Shown: positions 35,147-44,318 of the stretch, piece by piece | Position numbering within the stretch: position 1 is the first letter of the stretch | Layout of the letters: every line of letters begins with the position of its first letter | Translations under genes and position numbers: made by a program | The notes under the pieces: model-generated | Told to the model about the DNA's origin: nothing | The model's input: only the letters and a program-made list of their open reading frames with translations | Database searches by the model: none | Origin: Urbifossiella limnaea | GTDB taxonomy: Bacteria; Planctomycetota; Planctomycetia; Gemmatales; Gemmataceae | Length of the DNA: 64,000 nt | Assembly: GCF_007747215.1 (NCBI RefSeq) | Contig: NZ_CP036273.1 | Location: forward strand, 4,696,322-4,760,321 | Direction of reading: 5' to 3'

Positions 35147-36052
35147 TCACTCCTCGGCGTTCAGAGCGGCGCGCGCCGCGTCGAGCCGCTTGCGCTCGTC
35201 GTCGGTCAACTCCGGGACGCGCAGGTCCAGCCCGCGGATCGCGGTCGTCACCACGTCGGCGACCACGGCGCGCGTCACCCACTTGTGGTCCGCGGGGACG
35301 ACGTGCCACGGCGCTTCCGGCGTGCTCGTCGCCCCGATGGCGTCCTCGTAGGCGGCCATGTAGTCGTCCCAGTAGCCGCGCTCGGCGAGGTCGGACGGGG
35401 AGAACTTCCAGTTCTTTTCCGGCCGGTCGAGCCGCTCCAGGAACCGCCGCTTCTGCTCGTCCTTCGACACGTTCAGGAAGAACTTCAGCACCACCGTGCC
35501 GTTGCGCACGAGGTGCCGCTCGAAGGCGTTGATGTCCTCGTACCGCTTCTTCCAGAACGCCTTCCCGAACGTCTCCTTCTTCCGCGGCAGCTGCCGGCCG
35601 ATCAGCTCGGGATGGACCTTCACCACCAGCACGTCCTCGTAGTAAGAGCGGTTGAAGATGCCGATCCGGCCGCGCTCCGGGAGGCAGCGCTGGTAGCGCC
35701 ACAGAAACGTGTGATCGAGCTCCTCGGCCGACGGCTTCTTGAAGCTGTACACCTGGCAGCCCTGCGGGTTGACGCCGCTCATGACGTGCTTGATGGTGCC
35801 GTCCTTTCCCGCCGCGTCCATCGCCTGGAAGACGACCAGGACGGCGTGGCGGTCGTCCGCGTACAGGAGGTCCTGCGCCTGAGCGAGGTCGGCCAGGTTC
35901 GCGTCGAGAATCGCCTTCGCCTTCTCCTTCAGCGCGTCCTTGCCCAACTCCTCGAACTCGTCTGTCTGCTTCCAGCCGGGGTTGCAGTCCTTCAGCCGGA
36001 ACTTCTTCCCCGGCTTGACGCGGAGCAGGTCGATGATGTCGGGGCGAATCAT
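35147..36052 (-). CDS. ppk2: Polyphosphate kinase 2 family protein
   Basis: Kinase of 301 aa that transfers phosphate between polyphosphate and nucleotides, usually to recharge AMP, ADP or GDP. Motifs are the Walker A VVFQAMDAAGKDGTIKHVM, the PPK2 block GCQVYSFKKPSAEELDHTFL, RYQRCLPERGRIGIFNRSYY with Walker B acidic residues, and RFLERLDRPEKNWKFS. Single-domain length matches class I or III enzymes. ATG at 36052 with GAGGA upstream replaces an earlier in-frame codon. Polyphosphate would be a second non-respiratory energy store alongside the glycogen and phosphoketolase genes of this cluster. Confidence 0.92.
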   Translation of the reverse strand: MIRPDIIDLLRVKPGKKFRLKDCNPGWKQTDEFEELGKDALKEKAKAILDANLADLAQAQDLLYADDRHAVLVVFQAMDAAGKDGTIKHVMSGVNPQGCQVYSFKKPSAEELDHTFLWRYQRCLPERGRIGIFNRSYYEDVLVVKVHPELIGRQLPRKKETFGKAFWKKRYEDINAFERHLVRNGTVVLKFFLNVSKDEQKRRFLERLDRPEKNWKFSPSDLAERGYWDDYMAAYEDAIGATSTPEAPWHVVPADHKWVTRAVVADVVTTAIRGLDLRVPELTDDERKRLDAARAALNAEE

Positions 36053-36071
36053 GTGCGGTCCTCGGTCGCGG

Positions 36072-37118
36072 TTAGCGGAAGCACCGGGCAAGCCGGGCGT
36101 CGTCCGTCAGGTGCCGGTCCACCTCCGGGAGCACGTCCCGGGCGGACAGCACGGTGTAGAAATTCGCCTTCACCGCCGGACCGGCGCGGACCGCGGCCAG
36201 CCACTCGGCCCGCGAGAACGGGTCGGCGGCGATCGCGTCCCAGAACCCGGTGGCGTCGAACAGCGCGGCGATCTGGTCGGCGTGGGTCCCCTGCACCAGC
36301 GCCATCAGGTACGTCGCCACGCCGACCTGCAAGCCGTGCAGCCGCGGCCGCGCCGAACTCGCGTCGAGGGCGTGCGAGATCAGGTGTTCGCTGCCGCTCG
36401 CCGGCCGCGACGACCCGCACACCTCCATCGCCACGCCGTTCATCAGCAGCGCCGTCGCCAGCAGCCGCACCCCCTCCGCGTCGAGCGCCGGGTGGCTGAG
36501 GACGGCGTGGACCGAGCCGTCGGACATCAGCGCGGCGAAGTCGTCCACCGGCTCGCCGACGGCGTGGAACGCCAGCTTCCAGTCGGCGATGGCGGTGAAC
36601 TTCGCCACCAAGTCGCCGACCCCGGAGAGGGTGAGCAGCCGCGGGGCGTCGCGGCACACGGCCGTGTCCACGACCACGCCGAACGGCAGCGCGGCCGGCA
36701 GCGACCGCCGCTTGCCCCGCACCGTCAGGCTGGACTGCGGGCTACAGAACCCGTCGTTCGACAGCGACGTGGGCACCGCGTAGTACGGCAGCCGGCCGAG
36801 GAACCCGACGTACTTGGCAACGTCGAGCGCCTTTCCGCCGCCGACCCCGACCACGGCCGACGCCTTCGGCAGGTCGGCGAACAGTCGCGCCGCCGACTCC
36901 ACGTCGTTGTCCGCCACCTCGACCCACGCCGCCGCCTCGACGCCGTGCCCGGCCAGCGCCGCGGCCGCGCGATCCGGCAGCGGCGCCGACAGCCCCTTGC
37001 TCACCAGCACCGCCACCCGCTTGTGCCCGCCGCGCGACAGGTACAGGCCGAGGCGATCGAGCGCCCCGTCCTTCACACGGACGAGCGTCGGGATGGCGAT
37101 CTGCGTCGGCCGCTGCAT
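36072..37118 (-). CDS. Glycerol-1-phosphate dehydrogenase-like, iron-containing ADH fold
   Basis: NAD(P)-dependent metal enzyme of 348 aa. The nucleotide-binding loop is VVGVGGGKALDVAKYVGFL. The block PTSLSNDGFCSPQSSL and the metal ligands Asp in LSGVGDLVAKFTA, His in GSEHLISHALD and His in RLHGLQVGVATYL match sn-glycerol-1-phosphate dehydrogenases (EgsA/AraM group). It may therefore reduce dihydroxyacetone phosphate to sn-glycerol-1-phosphate, or act on a related polyol phosphate. Its start is one base after the stop of the HAD phosphatase gene, so a phosphatase acting on its product is an attractive but unproven idea. Confidence 0.78.
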   Translation of the reverse strand: MQRPTQIAIPTLVRVKDGALDRLGLYLSRGGHKRVAVLVSKGLSAPLPDRAAAALAGHGVEAAAWVEVADNDVESAARLFADLPKASAVVGVGGGKALDVAKYVGFLGRLPYYAVPTSLSNDGFCSPQSSLTVRGKRRSLPAALPFGVVVDTAVCRDAPRLLTLSGVGDLVAKFTAIADWKLAFHAVGEPVDDFAALMSDGSVHAVLSHPALDAEGVRLLATALLMNGVAMEVCGSSRPASGSEHLISHALDASSARPRLHGLQVGVATYLMALVQGTHADQIAALFDATGFWDAIAADPFSRAEWLAAVRAGPAVKANFYTVLSARDVLPEVDRHLTDDARLARCFR

Positions 37119-37119
37119 G

Positions 37120-37770
37120 TCAGCCCCCCCGCGGGACGAGGACGCGGGCGATGTCAGACCACACCTCGAACGGGTGGAACGGCAGCCCCTCGCGGGTCAG
37201 AACGTCGGCCAGGTCGGCGCGGGCGAAGCGAAGCCCGTCGGGTACCAGCCGCGCCGCCTCAGAGTCCGGGAAGCCGTCGCCGGCGAAGGCGACGGTCCGC
37301 CCCGCGGCCAGGTGGTCGCGCACGACGCGGGCCTTGTCCACGCCGAGGTTCTCGCAGTAGTACGGCGAGCCGACCGGCTTCTCCATCAGCACCCCCGCGC
37401 CGGCCTCGAACCGCCCGGGGTTGGCATGAACCTCCACGGAGACCTCTGCCGCGGCCAGCAACCGGCCAATGTACCACCCGCACCCGGCCGAGGTGACCAC
37501 GACCACCCACCCGGCTTCGGCCAGCGTCGTGACGGCGGCCTTCAACCCCGGGTCGAGTTCCATCCGGTCCACGACCGCCAGCACCTCGGCCTCCGGGGCG
37601 CGGATGGCGGCGAAGTACCGCCGCAGCGCCTCGAAGTGGGTGATCTCGCCGGCCCGGTACGCGGCCCACTGGTCGGGCACGTCCGGCGGCAACAGGTCCG
37701 CCAGCGCCAGCTTGTAGAAGTCGTGGCGCGTCATCGTTCCGTCGAAGTCGCTGACCAGGACGCGGGTCAT
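37120..37770 (-). CDS. HAD-family phosphatase (MtnX/PSP-like)
   Basis: Protein of 216 aa of the haloacid dehalogenase superfamily subclass IB. Motif I is LVSDFDGTMTRHDF, motif II lies in VVVVTSAGCGWYI, and motif IV is FAGDGFPDSEAA. The cap region is small and helical, as in phosphoserine phosphatase or MtnX. The substrate is a small phosphorylated metabolite that cannot be named from sequence. ATG at 37770 overlaps the TGA of the transporter gene (ATGA), and the next gene begins one base after its stop, so it is tightly coupled on both sides. Confidence 0.83.
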   Translation of the reverse strand: MTRVLVSDFDGTMTRHDFYKLALADLLPPDVPDQWAAYRAGEITHFEALRRYFAAIRAPEAEVLAVVDRMELDPGLKAAVTTLAEAGWVVVVTSAGCGWYIGRLLAAAEVSVEVHANPGRFEAGAGVLMEKPVGSPYYCENLGVDKARVVRDHLAAGRTVAFAGDGFPDSEAARLVPDGLRFARADLADVLTREGLPFHPFEVWSDIARVLVPRGG

Positions 37771-38618
37771 TGGCCCACCTCCGCCGCCGGACGTGCCCAC
37801 ACCCGCGCGGCGGGGAGCAGCACGGCCAGACCGGCGAACGTCGCGACGAGGAGCATCACCACGACCCCCGGGTCGGTGAAGTTCTGGGTGGCGATCACCA
37901 GCGCCGCGGCCACGTTCCGCTGCCCGGTCCCCACGCCGAGGACGGCACGCGTCTCGCGGGCCGGCCCACCGAGGGCGTACCCTGCGAGCGCCGCCCCCGC
38001 CACGAACGCCATCGCGGTCAACGTCGCGCCGCTGCCGAAGGTGCCGAGCATCGGCCCGGCGTTCAGCCCGGCGAGCAGCAGCACGGCGGAGACCATGAAC
38101 ACCGTGGCGACCCGCTCGACGACCGGCCGCACGAGCGCCGCCTTCGCCGGCGTCCACCGCCGCACCGCCATCCCGGCCGCGATCGGCAGGAGCATGGTGA
38201 GCAACAGCGGCCGGAGGAGCGGCCACGGGTCGGCCTCCACGCCCGGGATCATCAGTGGCAGCGCGAGCGGTAGGAACGCCACACTCCCCACCATCAGCAG
38301 CAGCATCAGCCCGACCGCGAACGCCGCGTCCCCCCGCGCCGCGGCGGCGAGCCGCGGCAGAAACGGCGCGCCGGCCGCCCCGCCGAGGAGAATCAACCCG
38401 GCCGCGTGCGCCTCGACCAGCGGCACGACCCGCGTCAGCCCGTATGCGACAGCCGGGGCGATCACGAAGTTCGCCACCAGCGACCCCGCCACGAGCCGGC
38501 CGCGCCGCAGCGGGGCGACCACGGCGGCGGTCGTGAGCCCGAGCCCGGCCCCGGCCATGCTGGCGACCACGAACACCAAGACGGCCAGCCGCGCGACGGT
38601 GTCTAGAGCCTCGCCCAC
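37767..38618 (-). CDS. SBF/BASS-family transporter
   Basis: Integral membrane protein of 283 aa with about nine helices of the bile acid:sodium symporter superfamily. Typical sites are GSLVANFVIAPAVAYGLTR, GLILLGGAAGAPFLPRLA and the second crossover GVGTGQRNVAAALVIATQNF. Members import organic anions with sodium, or export arsenite in the ACR3 branch; the ACR3 hallmark cysteine is not evident. GTG at 38618 has GGAGG seven bases upstream and sits two bases after the stop of the DUF2254 gene. In this setting export or import of an organic acid is plausible. Confidence 0.83.
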   Translation of the reverse strand: MGEALDTVARLAVLVFVVASMAGAGLGLTTAAVVAPLRRGRLVAGSLVANFVIAPAVAYGLTRVVPLVEAHAAGLILLGGAAGAPFLPRLAAAARGDAAFAVGLMLLLMVGSVAFLPLALPLMIPGVEADPWPLLRPLLLTMLLPIAAGMAVRRWTPAKAALVRPVVERVATVFMVSAVLLLAGLNAGPMLGTFGSGATLTAMAFVAGAALAGYALGGPARETRAVLGVGTGQRNVAAALVIATQNFTDPGVVVMLLVATFAGLAVLLPAARVWARPAAEVGQ

Positions 38619-38620
38619 GG

Positions 38621-39889
38621 TCAGCCCTCCGACCCGCCGACGCCCTGCTGGTCGCCGACGGCCGCGCGCCGCCGGTCGGTGTCGTCCTGGAAGCCGCGCT
38701 CGACCGCCCGGCCGAGCAGCACCAGTTCCTCCCGCAGCGGCGCGTGCCGGGCCGCGGGCAGTTCGCCGATCAGGTGATCGAGCAGCGCCCGAAGCCGGCG
38801 GTCCACCTGGATGCTGCCGCCGCCGTAGTGCCGCACCTCGCTCACCGCCAGAGTCACGAAGTCCGGCCAGTCCGGGGTGCCGTACACCACCCGCACCGCT
38901 CCGGCGGCGTCGCGGACGAGACCCTCGTCGAGCCGCCGGCGGCCGACGAGCAGGAGCAGGCTGGCGATCTGGTCCAGCGCCATCACCGCCGTCGTCGGGT
39001 CGTTGACGGCGGGCGACAGCGCGCGGGCCGCCACGTCCACCAGGATGCGAAACGCGAACCGCGGGTCCTGCTCCAGCGTCCGCTCGGGCCCGACCGCGAC
39101 GCACCCCCGCACCGCGGCCTCGTCTGCCGGCTTCCCCCCGACCACCCGTACTAGCGGGTCGCCGGGGGCGACGAAGTCCCCCACCTGCGGCACCAGTTCA
39201 ACGACCGAGTCGGCATCTCGCGCGGCACGAGACAGGCCGGCGGCGTCGAACGCCAGCACCGACCCGGACCGGCCGGCGTACTCGACAACCCGTACGGGGC
39301 CGGCCGGCAGCGTCGCCCGGGTCGGCCCCTCGGGGCGGGCCGGGTCGTAGGCGGTCGGGTACACCTCATCGATCACCGCGCGCCCGCGGTCGGCGACCAG
39401 CTGCATCATGGTGCTCGGCCGGAGCGCCCCCGACAGCTCTTGCACGAACACGAAGAACAGCACGATGCACAGCAGGTTCAGCACCACGGCCACGCCGACG
39501 TGCAGGTCCGGCACCGCCGTCTCGACGCGGGACAGAGCCGCCAGTGTGTACACGAGCGTGAACGTGAACGCGGCGAGCGTTACCTTGACGAGCCGCATGG
39601 CGAACACGAGGGCGATCACCCGCGGGGTGAGCTGGCCGGCGGCGAGCTGCACCACGATGAGCACCGACGACAGCACGAACACGAGGAACGTGAGCATCGA
39701 CCCGGCGAGCGCCCCGAGCACGGCCCGCGCCCCGTCGGTGGTGAAGCCGAACACCCGCCACCCGGTGGCCGCGTCGAGCGCGCGGACGGCCGGGTTCGCG
39801 ACCAGCGCCGCGGCGAGGGCGGTGACGGCCCACGGCACCAGCGAGGTGCGGACGGTCAGCCGTAGCCGGTAGCGCTGCTCCCACGTCAC
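38621..39889 (-). CDS. DUF2254 membrane protein
   Basis: Protein of 422 aa. Four hydrophobic segments lie in the first 160 residues (SLVPWAVTALAAALVANPAV, SMLTFLVFVLSSVLIVVQLA, TPRVIALVFAMRLVKVTLA and FTFTLVYTLAALSRVETA on to a further helix). A cytoplasmic part follows with GRSGSVLAFDAAGL, VELVPQVGDFVAPGDPLVRV and DPRFAFRILVDVAARALSPAVNDPTTAV, the core DUF2254 signature. Its role is unknown. GTG at 39889 is chosen because it gives the normal start MTWEQRYRLRL and leaves 11 bases after glgP; a longer start would overlap glgP. Confidence 0.85.
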   Translation of the reverse strand: MTWEQRYRLRLTVRTSLVPWAVTALAAALVANPAVRALDAATGWRVFGFTTDGARAVLGALAGSMLTFLVFVLSSVLIVVQLAAGQLTPRVIALVFAMRLVKVTLAAFTFTLVYTLAALSRVETAVPDLHVGVAVVLNLLCIVLFFVFVQELSGALRPSTMMQLVADRGRAVIDEVYPTAYDPARPEGPTRATLPAGPVRVVEYAGRSGSVLAFDAAGLSRAARDADSVVELVPQVGDFVAPGDPLVRVVGGKPADEAAVRGCVAVGPERTLEQDPRFAFRILVDVAARALSPAVNDPTTAVMALDQIASLLLLVGRRRLDEGLVRDAAGAVRVVYGTPDWPDFVTLAVSEVRHYGGGSIQVDRRLRALLDHLIGELPAARHAPLREELVLLGRAVERGFQDDTDRRRAAVGDQQGVGGSEG

Positions 39890-39900
39890 AGCGGCTCTCG

Positions 39901-42402
39901 TTACGCCGGCCGGCACGGGCCGGCCCTCCACACGTCGCGGCAGTACTCGAAGATCGTCCGGTCGCTCGAGAACTTCCCCGACCGGGCCACGTTGTGGACC
40001 GCCTTCTTCGCCCAGGCGTCGCGGTCGGCGTACAGCGCCATCACGCCCCGCTGCGTCTCCACGTACTCCGTCAGGTCGGCGAGGTGCATGTAGTAGTCGC
40101 CCTTCCCCAGCAGCGTCTCGCGGATCGCCTCGAACGCCCCCGGCTCGTCCGGGCAGAAGTGGTTGTCGAAGATCAGGTTCAGCGCAGCCCGCGTCTCGGG
40201 CTCATTTTCGTAGTGCCATTGCGGGTTGTACCAGCCGCGGCCGCCGAGCACCTGGTCGGCGGTCAGGCCGAACATGAACACGTTCTCCTGCCCCGCCTCC
40301 TCGGCGATCTCGATGTTCGCGCCGTCCCGGGTACCCACCGTCAGCGCCCCGTTCATCATGAACTTCATGTTGCTCGTGCCGCTTGCTTCGTACCCTGCGG
40401 TCGAGATCTGCTCCGACAGGTCGGCCGCGGGGATCAGGTGCTCGGCGAGGGTGCAGGAGTAGTTCGGCAGGAACTCGACCCGCAACTTACCCCTGGTGGC
40501 GGGGTCGGCGTTGACCACCTTCCCGATGGCGGCCACGAGCTTGATGATGACCTTCGCCAGGTGGTACGCCGGAGCCGCCTTGCCGGCGAACAGCACCGTC
40601 CGGGGCGGCACCGCGAGTGACGGGTTCGCGCGCAGCCGGTTGTACCAGACGACGACCTGAATCGCGTTCAGCAACTGCCGCTTGTACTCGTGGATGCGTT
40701 TGATCTGCACGTCGAACAGCGTGTCGGGGTCGACGGCGATCCCCGCGGTCGCCTTCAGCCAATCCACGAAGCGCAGTTTCGCCGCCCGCTTGGCGACAAG
40801 GAACTTCGCGCGAAACGCGGGGTCGTCGGCCAACCCGTCAGCCTTCCGCAGGTGCGCCAGGTTTGTCACCCACTCGGGGCCGACGGCGTCCGTCAGCAAC
40901 GCGGCGAGGTCGGGGTTGGCGAGCAACAGCCAGCGCCGCGGGGTGACGCCGTTGGTCTTGTTGTTGAACCGCTCGGGGAACACTTCTGCGAAATCGGGTA
41001 CGGTCGCCGTCCGGAGCAACTCCGAGTGGATCGCGGCGACGCCGTTGGTGCTGTGGGTGCCGACGATGGCCAGGTTCGCCATCCGCACCTTCCGCGCCCC
41101 GCCCTCTTCGATGAGGCTCACCCGCGCCAGCCGGCCCTCGTCGCCGGGGTGCTTCGCGGCCACGTCGCCGAGGAAGCGGCGGTTGATCTCGTAGACCAGT
41201 TCCAGGTGCCGCGGCAGGAGCGCTTCGAACAGCTCGACCGGCCACTTCTCCAGCGCTTCCGGCAACAGGGTGTGGTTCGTGTACGCCAGCGTGCGGACGG
41301 TGAGGTCCCAAGCCTGATCCCAGCCGAGGCCCGCCTCGTCGAGCAGGATGCGCAACAACTCCGGGACGGCCATCGCGGGGTGGGTGTCGTTCAGCTGGAT
41401 CGCCACCTTGTCGGGCAGAGCCGCCCAGTCGTTGCCACGGCGGCGGAAGCGCTTCACGATGTCGTCGAGCGAGCAGCGGACGAGGAAGTACTCCTGGAGG
41501 AACCGCAGCGAGCGGCCGCGGGCGGTCGAGTCGTCGGGGTACAGGACGCGCGTGACGGACTCGGCCAGCACCCGGTCGCCGACCGCGCCGAAGAAGTCGC
41601 CGCCGCTGAACTCGCCGAAGTCGAAGACGTTCGGGGACGCGGCGCGCCACAGCCGGAGGGTGTTGATCGTCCGCCCGCCGTACCCCACGACCGGCCGGTC
41701 GTAGGGGACGCCGAGTATGTTCATCGGCTGGGCGTGTTTGACGCGGACGTCGCCGTGGCGGACCTCGAACGTACATCCGACGGGGACCGTGACCTGCTCG
41801 CCGGGGCGGGCGACCTCCCACGGGTCCGGTTCCGTCAGCCACGGGTCCGGTTGCTCGACCTGATTCCCGTCGCGGAGCTCCTGGCGGAAGATGCCGAAGT
41901 CGTACCGCAGGCCGTAGCCGACGGCGGGCACGTCGAGGGTGGCGAGGGAGTCGATGCAGCACGCGGCGAGGCGACCGAGGCCGCCGTTGCCGAGGCCGGC
42001 GTCCGGCTCCTCCTCGATCAGCCGTGCCAGGCTCACCCCCTTCGACTTTTCGAACCACGCGCCGAGCGGCGACAGCAGCAGGTTGGCGACGTTGTTCGCC
42101 AGCGACCGGCCGATCAGGAACTCCATCGACAGGTAGTAGACCTGCTTCGGGTTCGCCGTGTCGTGGCGGCGCGAGGTCTCGACCCAGCGCTGGGCGAGTA
42201 CGTCGCGGACGGCCGCGGACAGCGCCTCGAACTGCTCGCGCGGCGTCGCCGTGGCCGGCTCGATGACGTGGTCGAACACGAGCCGCCGCTCGTACAGGGC
42301 GTCGTTCGCACCGGAGAACGGGACCGACCCGCACCCGTACTCCTGGAGGATTTCCAAGGGACCTTTCGCCGAGGGCGCGGCCGCCGGCTTCGCCTTCCCC
42401 AT
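39901..42402 (-). CDS. glgP: Glycogen/starch phosphorylase
   Basis: Alpha-glucan phosphorylase of 833 aa that releases glucose-1-phosphate from non-reducing ends of glycogen. Conserved blocks include YYLSMEFLIGRSLANNV, DAGLGNGGLGRLAACCIDSL, QLNDTHPAMAVPELLR, FDVQIKRIHEYKRQLLN and the pyridoxal-phosphate lysine site YEASGTSNMKFMMNGALT. Regulatory insertions of animal enzymes are absent, so it is likely unregulated by phosphorylation. ATG at 42402 is preceded by GAGGAA. It works with GlgX encoded at 21-23 kb; the released sugar phosphates can feed the phosphoketolase encoded upstream in the same direction. Confidence 0.95.
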   Translation of the reverse strand: MGKAKPAAAPSAKGPLEILQEYGCGSVPFSGANDALYERRLVFDHVIEPATATPREQFEALSAAVRDVLAQRWVETSRRHDTANPKQVYYLSMEFLIGRSLANNVANLLLSPLGAWFEKSKGVSLARLIEEEPDAGLGNGGLGRLAACCIDSLATLDVPAVGYGLRYDFGIFRQELRDGNQVEQPDPWLTEPDPWEVARPGEQVTVPVGCTFEVRHGDVRVKHAQPMNILGVPYDRPVVGYGGRTINTLRLWRAASPNVFDFGEFSGGDFFGAVGDRVLAESVTRVLYPDDSTARGRSLRFLQEYFLVRCSLDDIVKRFRRRGNDWAALPDKVAIQLNDTHPAMAVPELLRILLDEAGLGWDQAWDLTVRTLAYTNHTLLPEALEKWPVELFEALLPRHLELVYEINRRFLGDVAAKHPGDEGRLARVSLIEEGGARKVRMANLAIVGTHSTNGVAAIHSELLRTATVPDFAEVFPERFNNKTNGVTPRRWLLLANPDLAALLTDAVGPEWVTNLAHLRKADGLADDPAFRAKFLVAKRAAKLRFVDWLKATAGIAVDPDTLFDVQIKRIHEYKRQLLNAIQVVVWYNRLRANPSLAVPPRTVLFAGKAAPAYHLAKVIIKLVAAIGKVVNADPATRGKLRVEFLPNYSCTLAEHLIPAADLSEQISTAGYEASGTSNMKFMMNGALTVGTRDGANIEIAEEAGQENVFMFGLTADQVLGGRGWYNPQWHYENEPETRAALNLIFDNHFCPDEPGAFEAIRETLLGKGDYYMHLADLTEYVETQRGVMALYADRDAWAKKAVHNVARSGKFSSDRTIFEYCRDVWRAGPCRPA

Positions 42403-42444
42403 CGCCGTTCCTCGTGTGGTGCTGCGTCTCGGGTGTCGTCGGGG

Positions 42445-43173
42445 CTACGCCGGGGCGCCCTGCCGGGCCAGCCAGCGGGCGTGGTGGTCACGGATTGCGG
42501 CAACAATTGCCGGGCCGTCGGTCAGCACCACCGGGATGTCCAGGTCGCCCGGGCTCACCAGCGGGATGTCGGGCCGCAGCATCGCGTCCTTCGCCCACGC
42601 CAGCAGCCCGTCCCAGAAGTGGCCCGCGAGGATGAGCGGAGTGTCGCGCAGGTGCCGCACCTGGAGCAGCTGCCACACCATCAGCGCTTCCAGCGCCGTG
42701 CCGATGCCGCCGGGTGTCACCACGAACGCGTCCGACACCAGCACGAAGTGGTGCAGCCGCGTGAAGAACGTCTTGTGCTCGTAGGAGTCGGTCACGAACG
42801 CATTCACGTTCTGCTCGAACGGCAGCTCGACGCGAATGCCGACGGACTTCTGGTGCGTGCCGTCCGGGTCGGAGAGCTTGACGCCCTCGTTGGCCGCCTG
42901 CATCAGCCCGGGACCGCCGCCGGTCACGATGTCGCACCCGAGCCGCGTCAACTCGGCGGCCAGGTCGCGGATGGCGCCGTACACCCAGTGGTCGGCGGCG
43001 ACCCGGGCCGACCCGAAGATCGTCACCCGGTACCGCTCCCGCCGCGTCGGCCGCAGGCGGGTGAGCGTGTTCACCGTGTCCCACAAGCCGAGGACGGCCT
43101 TGCCGATCACGTTCAGAGCGGCCCGCTCGTCGGACAGCGGGATGAGACCATCCTGGGGCGAGGCGGGAGTCAT
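42445..43173 (-). CDS. LOG-family (lysine decarboxylase-like fold) protein
   Basis: Protein of 242 aa of the Rossmann-fold LOG family, nucleoside 5'-monophosphate phosphoribohydrolases that in plants and some bacteria release cytokinin bases. The signatures are TIFGSARVAADHW, VTGGGPGLMQAANEG and TPGGIGTALEALMVWQLLQ (the PGGxGTxxE motif). Enzymes of this type in bacteria may act on AMP and related nucleotides. ATG at 43173 overlaps the stop of ackA (ATGA), so it is translated with acetate kinase. The physiological reason for pairing with ackA is unknown. Confidence 0.87.
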   Translation of the reverse strand: MTPASPQDGLIPLSDERAALNVIGKAVLGLWDTVNTLTRLRPTRRERYRVTIFGSARVAADHWVYGAIRDLAAELTRLGCDIVTGGGPGLMQAANEGVKLSDPDGTHQKSVGIRVELPFEQNVNAFVTDSYEHKTFFTRLHHFVLVSDAFVVTPGGIGTALEALMVWQLLQVRHLRDTPLILAGHFWDGLLAWAKDAMLRPDIPLVSPGDLDIPVVLTDGPAIVAAIRDHHARWLARQGAPA

Positions 43174-44228
43174 GGTGTTGCTCCTGGCCGGACGAGGAGC
43201 CGGCGGGTGTGGTCGGCGATCATTCGCTCCTCGTCGGTCGGGATCACGTGCGTCCTCACCGGACCGAGCCACGCGGCCGCAGCGCACACGCGGTCGCGAA
43301 CGACGGCCGAGTTCTCGCCGATGCCGCCGGTGAAGACCAGCGCGTCTAGCCCGCCGATGGCCGCGGCCAGTGACCCGATCTCACGCCCGATGCGGTACAC
43401 GAACAACTCCACCGCCTCGGCCGCGTGCGGGTCGGCGCTCGCCAGCAGCTCACGCATGTCGGCCGAGAGACCGGACACGCCCAGAAGTCCCGACTCGAAG
43501 TCGAACAGGTGCCCGACGTGGTCCACACGCATGCCGTAGTGGTTCATCAGGTAAATCGGTACGCCGGGGTCGATGGCCCCGCAGCGGGTGCCCATCAACA
43601 AACCGTCGGTGGGGGTGAACCCCATCGTCGTAGCCACGCTTCGCCCGCCGAGTAGCGCACACAGACTGGCGCCGTTGCCGAGGTGAGCCACGATCGTTCT
43701 GCCGGCGGCTGCACCCGGATCGACGCCGGGCAGGACGGACGCGACGTATTCGTACGACAGGCCGTGGAACCCGTACCGCCGGACACCCGCGTCGTGGAAC
43801 CGCCTCGGCAACCCGAATCGCTGTGCGACCTCCGGCTGCGCGCGGTGGAACGCCGTGTCGAAGCACGCGACCTGCGGCAAGTCCGGGGCGAGCCGGGTCA
43901 CCGCCCGGACGGCGGCGAGGCCGTGCGGCTGGTGGAGCGGGGCGAGCGGGGTCAGGCCGTCGAGTTCGGCTAACACCGCGGCGTCGATCCGGGCCGGTGA
44001 CGAATGCTTGACACCGCCGTGAACCACCCGGTGGCCGACGCCAATCAGGCGGTGGTCGCGGAGGTCGGTTTTGCAGCGGTCCAGCGCCACGGTCAGTGCC
44101 TGGTCGTGACCGTCGGCGGGGAGTCGGTCCACCGTTCCGCGCATGAGGGCGTCACCGCCCGCGGCCGGGAACGCCGCGAACTTCAGGCTGGACGAACCGG
44201 CGTTGATGACGAGAACCGCGTCGGCCAT
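43170..44228 (-). CDS. ackA: Acetate kinase (short form)
   Basis: Acetate/propionate kinase of 352 aa that makes ATP from acetyl-phosphate. It opens with VLVINAGSSSLKFAAF (phosphate loop), and has GHRVVHGG, FDTAFHRAQPEVA, RRYGFHGLSYEYV, HLGNGASLCALLGGRSV and VFTGGIGENSAVVRDRV. It is about 45 residues shorter than the usual 400-aa enzymes, with the loss spread over loops; the catalytic Arg and His are kept. It follows the phosphoketolase gene by 90 bases, the expected source of acetyl-phosphate. The stop overlaps the LOG gene. Confidence 0.94.
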   Translation of the reverse strand: MADAVLVINAGSSSLKFAAFPAAGGDALMRGTVDRLPADGHDQALTVALDRCKTDLRDHRLIGVGHRVVHGGVKHSSPARIDAAVLAELDGLTPLAPLHQPHGLAAVRAVTRLAPDLPQVACFDTAFHRAQPEVAQRFGLPRRFHDAGVRRYGFHGLSYEYVASVLPGVDPGAAAGRTIVAHLGNGASLCALLGGRSVATTMGFTPTDGLLMGTRCGAIDPGVPIYLMNHYGMRVDHVGHLFDFESGLLGVSGLSADMRELLASADPHAAEAVELFVYRIGREIGSLAAAIGGLDALVFTGGIGENSAVVRDRVCAAAAWLGPVRTHVIPTDEERMIADHTRRLLVRPGATP

Positions 44229-44318
44229 CGTTGCCCGTGGGCTGAGGTCGGAGGACTCGGGGACAGGGAGTATCGATCGCAGATTGCCGTACCCGTCTCC
44301 CGGTCCCCGGATTGCGAG

